Positions 1-7,151 of a stretch of 36,958 nucleotides of DNA are shown piece by piece. Under the pieces are notes generated by a model. The model saw only the letters and a program-made list of their open reading frames with translations. It was not told where the DNA came from and made no database searches. The position numbers and the translations under genes are program-made. The stretch lies in the NCBI GenBank assembly GCA_902535745.1, contig CACAUR010000003.1, forward strand, positions 72,747 to 109,704. Direction: 5' to 3'. Numbering within the stretch: position 1 is the stretch's first letter; every line of letters begins with the position of its first letter. Source of the stretch: an uncultured Pelagibacteraceae bacterium. Its GTDB lineage: Bacteria > Pseudomonadota > Alphaproteobacteria > Pelagibacterales > Pelagibacteraceae.

Positions 1-881
1 GATATCTGACAATTATTTGTATTAATAACATCATTTGTGCTTAGAGCTTTATTCTTCAATATCTTTATAAATTTATGATTCATATAAAATCTTCTTAATT
101 CATTGTATATCTTATTCAAATTTGCTTTGCTTTTATAATTTAAATAAATAGTTGACAAAATCCCACGGAACATAGGTAGTATATGAGGTGTAAAAGTAAA
201 TTCTATGTTCTTTTTAATATAGCTTAATTCTTGCTGAATTTCTGCATTATGTCTATGAGCACCTATTCCATAAGCGCTTGTTGAGCCATAAAGATTTTTA
301 TTCTTGAATTTCTTATGCACGCCGCGACCAGCTCCAGAAAAACCTGATTTTGAGTCAATAATAATATCTTTAAAATCTATTAAATTTTTTTTTATTAAAG
401 GAAGTAATGGTAAAAGTATAGAAGTTGGATAACAACCTGGACAAGCTATAACTTTTGCTTTTGATAAATTTCTCTTTTTTATTTCAGGTAATCCATAAAC
501 ACTTTTTCTTAAATTATTTAAAGATATATGTTTAATCCCATAATATTTGTTATATATTTTTGCATTCTTTAATCTAAAGTCAGCTGATAGATCAATCATA
601 ATATTCTTTTTTAATAGTTTGTTAGCAATTTTTTGAGACTCACCATTAGGTAAGGATGTAAATATAACATCTACATCTTTAAATAGTTTATAATTAATCT
701 TGATTATTTTTGGCAACTTATATTTTTTTAAACTTTTATCGTAATAAGAAATATTTTTACCAACAGATGTATTGCCACAAAGATATTTAATTTCAACATT
801 TTTATGTTTACATAGGAGTTTCACCAACTGAGTTCCAATATAACCCGTTGAGCCCGCAATTAATACATTTAGTTTGTTCAT
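1..881 (-). CDS. argC: N-acetyl-gamma-glutamyl-phosphate reductase, C-terminus cut by window edge
   Basis: The protein catalyses the NADPH-dependent reduction of N-acetyl-glutamyl phosphate to the semialdehyde in arginine synthesis. I translated the reverse strand from the ATG at 881; the frame stays open to base 1, giving 293 codons of a family usually 310-350 long, so the 3' end lies outside the window. Visible landmarks are the N-terminal Rossmann motif AGSTGYIGTQL (residues 9-19), the active-site CPGCYPT with nucleophile Cys150, and SGFSGAGRGVHKK. The gene lies 33 bases downstream of rpsI on the same strand. A perfect TATAAT ends five bases before the ATG, so a leaderless transcript separate from rpsI is possible. 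Identity is firm; completeness cannot be judged. Confidence 0.93.
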   Translation of the reverse strand, partial: MNKLNVLIAGSTGYIGTQLVKLLCKHKNVEIKYLCGNTSVGKNISYYDKSLKKYKLPKIIKINYKLFKDVDVIFTSLPNGESQKIANKLLKKNIMIDLSADFRLKNAKIYNKYYGIKHISLNNLRKSVYGLPEIKKRNLSKAKVIACPGCYPTSILLPLLPLIKKNLIDFKDIIIDSKSGFSGAGRGVHKKFKNKNLYGSTSAYGIGAHRHNAEIQQELSYIKKNIEFTFTPHILPMFRGILSTIYLNYKSKANLNKIYNELRRFYMNHKFIKILKNKALSTNDVINTNNCQI

Positions 882-886
882 AAATT

Positions 887-892
887 ATTATA
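887..892 (-). promoter_or_regulatory. possible -10 element of argC (leaderless)
   Basis: TATAAT on the minus strand, followed by five bases and then the argC ATG. This spacing would put the transcription start on or next to the A of ATG. I see no convincing -35 hexamer 16-18 bases upstream, and in such AT-rich DNA chance matches are common, so this is tentative. Confidence 0.3.
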
Positions 893-914
893 ACAGTTGA
901 TTGTAAAAAAGTAA

Positions 915-1337
915 TTATCTTTTAGAAAACTGAAAGCTTCTTCTTGCTTTTCTATGACCGTATTTTTTACGTTCAACAGAACGAGAGTCTCTTGTGGTAA
1001 GTTTCTCTTTTTTTAAAGAAGCTTTGAAGGAAGAATCAAATAACAATAAAGCTTTAGAAATACCATGAATCATGGCTCCAACTTGGCCGCTCTGTCCACC
1101 ACCCTTCACAGAACATCTTACATCGTAAGATGTCGATTGTTCAATAAGTTCAAAAGGACGTAATAATTGACTCACATGATTTGATCTTTTAAAATATTCA
1201 TCATATTTTTTTCCATTAACAAAAATGTTTCCACTTCCCTTTTTAAGCCAAACTTTAGCAATTGACTTTTTTCTTCTTCCAGTAGCATATTTGCTGTCTG
1301 TAAAATTACCCATAATTTGTATACTTTCTGTAGCCAT
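915..1337 (-). CDS. rpsI: 30S ribosomal protein S9
   Basis: Small-subunit ribosomal protein S9 of 140 residues, whose C-terminal tail reaches towards the P-site tRNA. The family-defining C-terminus RRSFQFSKR is present, as are the N-terminal block YATGRRKKSIAKVWLKKGSG (residues 17-36) and the glycine-rich GGGQSGQVGAMIHGISKAL. The N-terminus has about 15 residues ahead of the conserved part, usual for alphaproteobacterial S9. It follows rplM by two bases, the near-universal rplM-rpsI order, so the two are surely cotranscribed. No oddities seen. Confidence 0.98.
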   Translation of the reverse strand: MATESIQIMGNFTDSKYATGRRKKSIAKVWLKKGSGNIFVNGKKYDEYFKRSNHVSQLLRPFELIEQSTSYDVRCSVKGGGQSGQVGAMIHGISKALLLFDSSFKASLKKEKLTTRDSRSVERKKYGHRKARRSFQFSKR

Positions 1338-1339
1338 AA

Positions 1340-1798
1340 TTAATTTCTGACAATATTTTTATTATTTAATTTTGAGACATCAATTAACACTGGGTTTTGA
1401 GACTCGTGAGGGTGCTTTTCACCAGCATAAACTTTTAGTTTTGATAGTTGTTTTTTTCCTAAAGGTCCACCTGGTAACATTCTTTTAACAGCCAATTTTA
1501 AAACTTCTTCTGGTTTTTTTTGATGCAATCTCTCTGGAGTTGTTTCTTTAATACCACCTGGATAACCCGTATGACGATAATACTTTTTATTTTCAAATTT
1601 ATTTCCCGTAAATTTTATGTGTTCTATATTTTTTACTACTACAAAATCACCATGATCCATATGAGGTGAGTATTTAGGGCTATTTTTACCTCTAATTATT
1701 TTTGTAATTATAGTAGCTAATCTACCTACAACAGCATTTTTGGCATCAATTTCATACCACTTACAGTTTATTTCACTTTTTTTGATGAATTTTGTCAT
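1340..1798 (-). CDS. rplM: 50S ribosomal protein L13
   Basis: Large-subunit ribosomal protein L13 of 152 residues, an early-assembly protein. Conserved stretches include WYEIDAKNAVVGRLATIITK (residues 14-33), the region DHGDFVVVKNIEHIKFTGNK, then YYRHTGYPGGIKE and the AVKRMLPGGPLGKKQLSKLKVY-type block (given here in short: MLPGGPLG). It heads the rplM-rpsI pair. A promoter-like TTGACA / TATTAA pair lies immediately upstream and would leave a leader of only about five bases. There is therefore no room for the autoregulatory L13 leader known from some other bacteria, and I see no Shine-Dalgarno sequence. Confidence 0.98.
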   Translation of the reverse strand: MTKFIKKSEINCKWYEIDAKNAVVGRLATIITKIIRGKNSPKYSPHMDHGDFVVVKNIEHIKFTGNKFENKKYYRHTGYPGGIKETTPERLHQKKPEEVLKLAVKRMLPGGPLGKKQLSKLKVYAGEKHPHESQNPVLIDVSKLNNKNIVRN

Positions 1799-1809
1799 GT
1801 TTGCGGGGA

Positions 1810-1837
1810 TTAATACTTAGAAATAGCTTATTGTCAA
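1810..1837 (-). promoter_or_regulatory. promoter of rplM-rpsI
   Basis: On the minus strand a perfect -35 TTGACA (1832-1837) is followed after 16 bases by TATTAA (1810-1815, five of six matches to TATAAT). Transcription would start near 1803 and the rplM ATG is at 1798, so the leader would be about five bases. This is the best sigma70-type hexamer pair I found in the window. Confidence 0.55.
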
Positions 1838-1871
1838 ATTATTATATTTAGCTTGTTTTTTCCAATTATCT

Positions 1872-1962
1872 TATGATAGCCTAAATAATTATATGAAAGT
1901 AGTGCATAATTCACAATTTCTACTGATCAAAAAACACAAATCATCAACGAAGGGAGAAAAAA
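1872..1962 (+). promoter_or_regulatory. metY leader: -10-like element, small hairpin, RBS
   Basis: The metY leader is long for this genome. TATGAT at 1872-1877 could be a -10. The pair AGTAG (1898-1902) and CTACT (1920-1924) can form a five-base stem with a 17-base loop, and AGGGAG (1951-1956) is a clear ribosome binding site seven bases before the ATG. SAM-V riboswitches are known upstream of metY in Pelagibacter. I could not find the 3' half shared by SAM-II and SAM-V (a GCUAAA-like element running into the RBS), so I call only a leader, not a riboswitch. Confidence 0.3.
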
Positions 1963-3288
1963 ATGAGTAAATCTAAGAATCCAGAGACTATTGCTCTACA
2001 TGGTGGTGAATATAGAAGTGATCCAGCAACAACTGCGGTTGCTGTGCCAATTTATAGAACAACATCATATCAATTTAATAATACTGGACATGCGGCAAAC
2101 CTCTTTGCGCTTAAGGAGTTTGGAAATATCTATACAAGGATTATGAATCCAACAAATGACGTTCTAGAAAAAAGAGTTGCATCAATTGAAAACGGACTAG
2201 CTTGTGTGACTGTTGGTTCAGGTCAAGCAGCCTCTACTTTTGCAATTCTAAACGTATGTCAATCAGGTGATAACTTTGTTAGTTCAACAGATCTATATGG
2301 TGGAACAGTAAATTTATTTACACATACTTTAAAAAAACTTGGTATTGAAGTAAGGTACGCTGATCCTTCTGATCCAAAGAATTTTGAAAAAGCAATTGAT
2401 GACAGAACTAGATGTTTCTATGCAGAAACATTGCCTAATCCTGCTTTAAGGGTTTTTCCAATCAAAGAAGTTTCAGATATTGGAAGAAAGCATAATATAC
2501 CTCTAATAATGGATAATACTGCAGCACCAGTTATATGTAAACCATTAGACCATGGTGCAGCTGTTGTTGTTCATTCTTTAACCAAATTCATTGGAGGTCA
2601 TGGCACAGTAATTGGTGGATGTTTAGTTGATGGAGGAAATTTTGACTGGACAGCTGATCCAAAAAGACAGCCATTGTTTAATGAACCAGACATGAGTTAT
2701 GGTGGAGCAAAATGGGGTGAAGTTGTACCTCAATTGACTGGAGCCAATGTATCTTTTGCCGTAAGAGCAAGAGTATGTTTGTTAAGGGATTTAGGAGCAC
2801 CTTTAGCACCTGACAACGCATGGGGTATTATACAAGGGTTAGAGACAGCGCCTTTAAGAATGAAACAACACTGTTCAAATGCAGAAAAAGCTGTTGATTT
2901 TTTAACTAAGCACAAAAATGTTGAGAGAGTTATATATCCAACACTTCACAAAGGAGCAGTTGGCGATAGAACTAAGAAATATTTTTCTGGAGGTAACGGT
3001 GCTCTAGTAGGTATTGAAGTTAAAGGTGGTGTAGAAGCTGGTAAAAAGTTTATTGAGGCTTTAAAAATGTTTTATCATGTAGCAAACATTGGAGATGCTA
3101 GAAGTTTAGCTATCCACCCTGCTACAACTACACATAGTCAGCTTACTGAGGAAGAATTATTAGCAGCTGGTGTTACACCTGGATACATTAGACTATCAAT
3201 AGGTATTGAGCATCCAGATGATATTATTGCAGACTTGAAACAGGCACTTGATGCTTCAGGTAAACCGAGTTTGAAGGCTGTAAGTTAA
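1963..3288 (+). CDS. metY: O-acetylhomoserine sulfhydrylase (O-acetylhomoserine aminocarboxypropyltransferase), PLP enzyme
   Basis: The enzyme uses PLP to condense O-acetylhomoserine with sulfide (or methanethiol), giving homocysteine (or methionine). At 441 residues it has the length of MetY rather than of the shorter MetB/MetZ proteins. The Cys/Met metabolism fold is plain: TSYQFNNTGHAANLFAL (residues 34-50), YTRIMNPTNDVLEKR, the PLP-phosphate loop VGSGQAAS, DNTAAP and the Schiff-base lysine Lys208 in HSLTKFIGGHG. The start is fixed by the RBS AGGGAG seven bases upstream, one of few clear ones here. The stop overlaps the convergent ctaA stop in a shared TTAA. MetZ (O-succinylhomoserine) specificity is the main alternative; length and the Phe/Ala-rich N-terminus favour MetY. 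Confidence 0.88.
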   Translation: MSKSKNPETIALHGGEYRSDPATTAVAVPIYRTTSYQFNNTGHAANLFALKEFGNIYTRIMNPTNDVLEKRVASIENGLACVTVGSGQAASTFAILNVCQSGDNFVSSTDLYGGTVNLFTHTLKKLGIEVRYADPSDPKNFEKAIDDRTRCFYAETLPNPALRVFPIKEVSDIGRKHNIPLIMDNTAAPVICKPLDHGAAVVVHSLTKFIGGHGTVIGGCLVDGGNFDWTADPKRQPLFNEPDMSYGGAKWGEVVPQLTGANVSFAVRARVCLLRDLGAPLAPDNAWGIIQGLETAPLRMKQHCSNAEKAVDFLTKHKNVERVIYPTLHKGAVGDRTKKYFSGGNGALVGIEVKGGVEAGKKFIEALKMFYHVANIGDARSLAIHPATTTHSQLTEEELLAAGVTPGYIRLSIGIEHPDDIIADLKQALDASGKPSLKAVS

Positions 3289-4301
3289 TCTTTCTTAGTG
3301 TTTATAAATAAAAAATAAACACTAAAACTTACAAGTAAAATTGAACTAATTTGGTGCATAGATGCAATAAACATTTGTGCACCACTAGTTACTGTCAAAA
3401 TTCCTAACACTATTTGAAGCAATAATATTAAACCTAAAACTATAACTGTTTTATTAAACTTTATTAATTTATTTGAAATTACCAAATAGAGAGCAATCAA
3501 ATATACAGATATTATAACGTAGGCAAGATTTCGATGCATAAATTGAACAAGAGATGGTTCGCTAAAAGCTGAAATCTTAAACAAGTTGTAGAGATTATTA
3601 TCATTTGGAAAAAATGTTGATCCCATTAATGGCCATGAATTATAAATTTTTCCAGCATCCATACCTGAAACAAAAGCACCAACAATTATTTGTAAAAAAA
3701 TTAAGAAAATGAAGATCTCAGGTAATTTGAATTTTATATACCCATATGCAGTGTTTAATTTTATTTTAAGATTGAAAATTTGCCAAAGTATGAGCGTTAA
3801 GATAATAAAGGCAGTTGTTAGGTGAAGAGATAATCTAAAGTGGCTTACATCAACTTTATTAACTAATCCGCTCATAACCATATACCAACCTATAAAGCCT
3901 TGAGCACATATTAGTACAAATATAAATATATATGACTTAGTTCTTTTGAAACCTAGTTTGAAAATAAAATATATTAATGGTATTAAAAAAAATAAACCTA
4001 TTATTCTACCCAAAAATCTATGAGCCCACTCCCACCAGAAAATTATTTTAAATTCATCTAGTGACATGTTGAAGTTTTGTAATTTATATTCAGGTATTTC
4101 CTTATATAAATTAAAATAAGTAACCCATTCAGTATTTGAAAAAGGTGGTAAAAAACCTTTAAATAATTCCCATTCAGTAATTGATAGACCGGAGTCAGTT
4201 AATCTTGTAAGTCCACCAACAACTATTATTGATGAAACTAAGACAAACATAATAATTAACCAAAAAGACAGTAAATTTTCGATACTTTTATTTATGTACA
4301 T
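3285..4301 (-). CDS. ctaA: heme A synthase, COX15/CtaA type 2
   Basis: Membrane enzyme oxidising the C8 methyl of heme O to give heme A for cytochrome aa3 oxidase. The 338 residues form about eight hydrophobic helices. Family marks are VGGLTRLTDSGLSITEW near residues 28-44, EWAHRFLGRIIG (first heme-ligand His), HFRLSLHLTTA, then HRNLAY and HQISS in the second half-repeat. The long loop with LPPFSNTEWVTYFNLYKEIP between helices 1 and 2 is typical of the alphaproteobacterial and mitochondrial COX15 group. The gene converges on metY with overlapping stop codons (TTAA, 3285-3288) and diverges from the chorismate mutase gene across 43 bases, so it is probably transcribed alone. Confidence 0.95.
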   Translation of the reverse strand: MYINKSIENLLSFWLIIMFVLVSSIIVVGGLTRLTDSGLSITEWELFKGFLPPFSNTEWVTYFNLYKEIPEYKLQNFNMSLDEFKIIFWWEWAHRFLGRIIGLFFLIPLIYFIFKLGFKRTKSYIFIFVLICAQGFIGWYMVMSGLVNKVDVSHFRLSLHLTTAFIILTLILWQIFNLKIKLNTAYGYIKFKLPEIFIFLIFLQIIVGAFVSGMDAGKIYNSWPLMGSTFFPNDNNLYNLFKISAFSEPSLVQFMHRNLAYVIISVYLIALYLVISNKLIKFNKTVIVLGLILLLQIVLGILTVTSGAQMFIASMHQISSILLVSFSVYFLFINTKKD

Positions 4302-4344
4302 ATATGAATAAATATAATAATTATATTCAAATCCAAAAGATTAA

Positions 4345-4638
4345 ATGTCGCCTAATAACAAAAAAAAATTAATTGTTTTAAGAAAAAAACTAGATTTACT
4401 TGATAATCAACTAATCAAAATATTAAAAAAGAGATTTAATGTTGTTCAAAACGTCTTAAATCTTAAAGAAAAAAAGAGTGAAATAATTGATAGAAAAAGA
4501 ATTAATGTAATTTTAAGTAATATTAAGAAAAAATCTAAAAAGAATAAAATAGATACCAGGATTACTTTAAAAGTATGGAAAAGTATGATTAACGCTTTTA
4601 TTCAATACGAATTTAGAAATTTTAAGAAAAGAAAATAA
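4345..4638 (+). CDS. monofunctional chorismate mutase, AroQ fold
   Basis: A 97-residue all-helical protein expected to convert chorismate to prephenate for Phe/Tyr synthesis. The first helix reads LRKKLDLLDNQLIKILKKR; Arg13, Arg30 and Lys41 match the spacing of E. coli catalytic residues Arg11, Arg28 and Lys39, and Asp49-x-x-Arg52 matches Asp48-x-x-Arg51. Gln87 near the C-terminus (FIQYEF) matches Gln88. The glutamate that normally follows the second-helix Arg is replaced by Ile53, a deviation at a substrate-contacting position. It is not fused to prephenate dehydratase or dehydrogenase. It ends four bases before the convergent rpmG stop. The protein is unusually Lys-rich. Confidence 0.82.
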   Translation: MSPNNKKKLIVLRKKLDLLDNQLIKILKKRFNVVQNVLNLKEKKSEIIDRKRINVILSNIKKKSKKNKIDTRITLKVWKSMINAFIQYEFRNFKKRK

Positions 4639-4642
4639 GTTA

Positions 4643-4834
4643 TTATTTACTATGTGGTGGCAGTTTTTTTTCGACAAAAACTTCATGCTTTCTTGTAGAA
4701 GGATTATACTTTTTTGCTTTTAGCTTGATCTTAGCCTTTTCACCACCAGCTGGTTTTTTCACATAATAAAAAAATGGACTATCAGGTTTAGCCTCTGGAA
4801 CTAATCTTACTTTAACGTGTGTCTTTTTTGCCAT
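4643..4834 (-). CDS. rpmG: 50S ribosomal protein L33
   Basis: Ribosomal protein L33 of 63 residues, starting MAKKTHVKVRLV and containing FFYYVKK and KKYNPSTRKHEVFVEKKL, the usual alphaproteobacterial signature. It has no CxxC pairs, so it is the zinc-free form. It is somewhat longer than the usual 55 residues because of an extra PAGGEKAKIK segment after FFYYVKK. The start ATG lies 23 bases inside the 3' end of the upstream MerR-type gene in another frame, so translation is probably coupled. Confidence 0.93.
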   Translation of the reverse strand: MAKKTHVKVRLVPEAKPDSPFFYYVKKPAGGEKAKIKLKAKKYNPSTRKHEVFVEKKLPPHSK

Positions 4835-5192
4835 TTGGGGTTTTTAATTCTTTTATTAATTTATTTATTTTGTTTAGCTTATATTTTAAATCTAAAGCAT
4901 TTATAGTTTTATTTTCATTAGCGTCAATATCAAAAAAATCTTCATTTAATTGTTTTTTAACACCAGAAATAGTCATTCCTTTATCCTTAAGTAAGAACTT
5001 AATTTTCTTCAGAAGATCTATATTTTTATCGTCATAATGTCTTCTTTTATTAATTATAATTGGTTTTATTTGTTTAAACTCACTTTCCCAATACCGAATT
5101 GTATGAGTATTTTTTTTATTTCCAATAGTATCTAATTCTAATAATTCAGCAACCTCACCAATTGTTTTATAGGCTTTTAAGCTTTTTTTCAT
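4812..5192 (-). CDS. MerR-family transcriptional regulator
   Basis: A small (126-residue) MerR-type DNA-binding protein. The N-terminal winged helix is recognisable: YKTIGEVAELLEL (residues 8-20), HTIRYWESEFKQIKP, NKRRHYDDKNIDLLKKIKFL and DKGMTISGVKKQL. The remaining 45 residues are polar and probably helical, with no cysteines, so metal sensing is unlikely. Alphaproteobacteria very often carry such a regulator directly after ihfA, as here. Its 5' end overlaps ihfA by 26 bases and its 3' end overlaps rpmG by 23 bases, so all three are likely cotranscribed. The effector and target genes are unknown. Confidence 0.85.
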   Translation of the reverse strand: MKKSLKAYKTIGEVAELLELDTIGNKKNTHTIRYWESEFKQIKPIIINKRRHYDDKNIDLLKKIKFLLKDKGMTISGVKKQLNEDFFDIDANENKTINALDLKYKLNKINKLIKELKTPNGKKDTR

Positions 5193-5481
5193 TTTTATTG
5201 TTTATAAAATTTTTAAAATCCTTAGAAGATTTGAATAATACTACATTTCTTTCTTTGATAATTTTTTTTTCCTTTGTCTTGGGATTTCTCCCAATACGAC
5301 TTTTTTTAAAACGAATATGAAAAGTACCAAAATTAGATATTTTTACAACTTTGTATTTTTTTAAATTTTTTACAATTTCAGATAAAATATCTTCGAGGAT
5401 ACTTTCTGACATTTTTTTTGAAAAACCTATTTGCATATATACTGAATTTATAATCTCTTTTTTTGTAAGGTTTATTCGCAT
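5167..5481 (-). CDS. ihfA: integration host factor subunit alpha / HU-family DNA-bending protein
   Basis: Histone-like DNA-bending protein that dimerises and kinks DNA. Residues fit IHF alpha: TKKEIINSVY near the N-terminus, VVKISNFGTFHIRFKKSRIGRNPKT with the beta-arm proline that intercalates between bases, and KSSKDFKNFIN at the end. I choose the ATG at 5481 (104 residues), which overlaps the plsX stop as TGATG. An in-frame TTG three bases earlier is the only other close start. In other Alphaproteobacteria fabH sits between plsX and this gene; it is absent here. IHF alpha is favoured over HU by the gene order and the helix 1 sequence. Confidence 0.88.
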   Translation of the reverse strand: MRINLTKKEIINSVYMQIGFSKKMSESILEDILSEIVKNLKKYKVVKISNFGTFHIRFKKSRIGRNPKTKEKKIIKERNVVLFKSSKDFKNFINNKNEKKLKSL

Positions 5482-6485
5482 CAAATAATTATATTATCTT
5501 TAATTTTCTCTATTAAATTTCCATTAACTATTTTTTCACAAACTTTTAATGAGTTAGAAAAACCAATATAATCTGTGGAACCATGACTTTTAACCACAGG
5601 AGAATTTAGACCAATAAGAATAGCTCCATTATAAAATCTGGGGTCTAATTTATCCTTTACTTTTTTTAAATTTTTTATGTTTAAAAATGATAAGAGTTTT
5701 CCATATAAGTTAGATGTCATTGAGTCCTTGATTTCTTTCATAATAAAATTAGCAGTTCCCTCGGCTGTTTTAAGAGCAATGTTTCCTGTAAAACCGTCAG
5801 TTACAATAACATTTACATCGCCAGACATAATATTATTTCCTTCAATATAACCTGCAAAATTGAATTCATTATTCTTTTTTTCATTTAAAATTTTATAAGC
5901 ATTTTTTATTGTTTCGTTACCTTTTGAATCTTCAGAGCCGATATTTAATAAAGCAACTTTAGCTTGATTCTTTGGAAAAAGAGCTTTGAACAACGATGAA
6001 CCCATTATTGCAAAATCAGTTAGATTTTTTTCACTACATTCTATGTTGGCTCCAAGATCAAGCACAACATTCATCCCCAATTTGTTTGGCCATAAAGCAG
6101 ATAGTGCCGGCTTATCAATATTTTCTATCATTTCTAAATTCATTTTTGCAATAACAAATAATGCACCTGTATTTCCCGCCGATATTATTATATCTGACTG
6201 TTCAAATTTAACACTTTCTATTGCTTTCCACATACTTGAATTTTTTCCTTTTCTAGCGGCGGTTAATGGAGAGTCTGTATCAAGTATCTTATCTTTCGTA
6301 TCAAAAATCTTAAAAGAGTTGTTTCTTAAATCTTTTAACAATTCTTTAATTTCTTTTTCGTCACCAAATATATTATAATTTATATTTTTTGTTGATTTGG
6401 AATGATGAATTATTCCATCTATAGCTTTTTTTGGTGAACCTTCCCCACCCATTGCATCCACTGCAATATTTAAGATTTTGGTCAT
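5481..6485 (-). CDS. plsX: phosphate acyltransferase PlsX
   Basis: Peripheral membrane enzyme making acyl-phosphate from acyl-ACP at the start of phospholipid synthesis. At 334 residues it has family length. Landmarks are NIAVDAMGGEGSPKKAIDGI (residues 6-25), DSPLTAARKGKNSSMWKAIE, SAGNTGALFVIAKM, the region around LDLGANIECSEKNLTDFAIMG, and VTDGFTGNIALKTAEGTANF. It follows rpmF by nine bases in the common rpmF-plsX order and overlaps ihfA by one base (TGATG). The usual next gene, fabH, is missing from this locus. Confidence 0.97.
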   Translation of the reverse strand: MTKILNIAVDAMGGEGSPKKAIDGIIHHSKSTKNINYNIFGDEKEIKELLKDLRNNSFKIFDTKDKILDTDSPLTAARKGKNSSMWKAIESVKFEQSDIIISAGNTGALFVIAKMNLEMIENIDKPALSALWPNKLGMNVVLDLGANIECSEKNLTDFAIMGSSLFKALFPKNQAKVALLNIGSEDSKGNETIKNAYKILNEKKNNEFNFAGYIEGNNIMSGDVNVIVTDGFTGNIALKTAEGTANFIMKEIKDSMTSNLYGKLLSFLNIKNLKKVKDKLDPRFYNGAILIGLNSPVVKSHGSTDYIGFSNSLKVCEKIVNGNLIEKIKDNIII

Positions 6486-6494
6486 ATAGAAAAT

Positions 6495-6674
6495 TTATTC
6501 CTTGGGATCTAGTACCTGTCTACCTTTATAAGTGCCGGTTTTTAAATCTAAATGATGTGAAAGACGATACTCACCTGATTTTTTATCTTCAATAACATTT
6601 TTTGTATTGAATTGAATATGAGATCTTCTTTTTCCAGCTCTTGATTTAGTTGTTTTACGTTTTGGTACAGCCAT
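6495..6674 (-). CDS. rpmF: 50S ribosomal protein L32
   Basis: A 59-residue gene that I translated by hand from the ATG at 6674 to a TAA at 6495. It begins [19 protein letters not shown], the typical L32 N-terminus, and continues with [16 protein letters not shown], matching the C-terminal half of alphaproteobacterial L32. There is no C-terminal zinc CxxC motif, as is common in this class. It lies three bases after the cytochrome chaperone gene stop and nine bases before plsX, so it belongs to this operon. The yceD (DUF177) gene often found just upstream is not present. Confidence 0.96.
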   Translation of the reverse strand: MAVPKRKTTKSRAGKRRSHIQFNTKNVIEDKKSGEYRLSHHLDLKTGTYKGRQVLDPKE

Positions 6675-6677
6675 AAT

Positions 6678-7151
6678 TTAAAATTTATGATTTATTACAC
6701 CCTTTGTAAATGATTTTAAAGATGTTTTTGATAAATATATCTTGAAGTTATCAAAATAATTAACAATTTCTATACGATTATTATTCAACTTGTAATAAAA
6801 AGCCAAAATCTCGCCTTTTTTTTCATCTTCTAATTTCGTCCAATCCTGAGTTTTATCTAAAATCGAATAAAAAATATTTATATAGTCTTTCATTTTTTTA
6901 TTAATTGAAACATCTCCATAGCCAATTTCTCTTAAATTAAGCTCAATTTGTCTAAAAAAATAATCAAAAAATTTTTGTAAGTATTCTTTGTCAGTGCTAG
7001 TTTTGTACTCTTGCAAAAAAAATGCAAAATGAAACAGTAATATAAGCATTCTATCCGAAAAGGTATCTTTATTAGTAAAAATAGAAAAAAGACTTTTATT
7101 TCTAGAGAGATTCACTAAATTATTATATAAATTTATAAATTCATTAATCAT
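6678..7151 (-). CDS. ubiquinol-cytochrome c chaperone (CBP3/UQCC1-like)
   Basis: A 157-residue protein related to the mitochondrial CBP3/UQCC1 assembly factor of the cytochrome bc1 complex. Recognised features are the N-terminal LYNNLVNLSRNKSLFSIF, the phrase DTFSDRMLILLFHFAFFLQE, and the core QKFFDYFFRQIELNLREIGYG followed by DVSINKKMKDYINIFYSILD. In Alphaproteobacteria this gene commonly diverges from the omlA/bamE lipoprotein gene, exactly as here. Its ATG and the bamE ATG overlap in a CATG at 7149-7152, so neither can have its own promoter or RBS outside the other's coding sequence unless a later start is used. The bc1 role is inferred from the family. Confidence 0.8.
   Translation of the reverse strand: MINEFINLYNNLVNLSRNKSLFSIFTNKDTFSDRMLILLFHFAFFLQEYKTSTDKEYLQKFFDYFFRQIELNLREIGYGDVSINKKMKDYINIFYSILDKTQDWTKLEDEKKGEILAFYYKLNNNRIEIVNYFDNFKIYLSKTSLKSFTKGVINHKF

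Noticed and set aside
1884..1962. SAM-II/SAM-V riboswitch call before metY
   Set aside because: The expected pseudoknot strand joining the RBS and a GCUAAA-like element is not visible; only a weak five-base hairpin is. Kept as a leader and as a question, not as a riboswitch.
5986..6378. A 130-codon open frame on the plus strand opposite plsX
   Set aside because: Fully antisense to plsX, with no recognisable domain or initiation signals.
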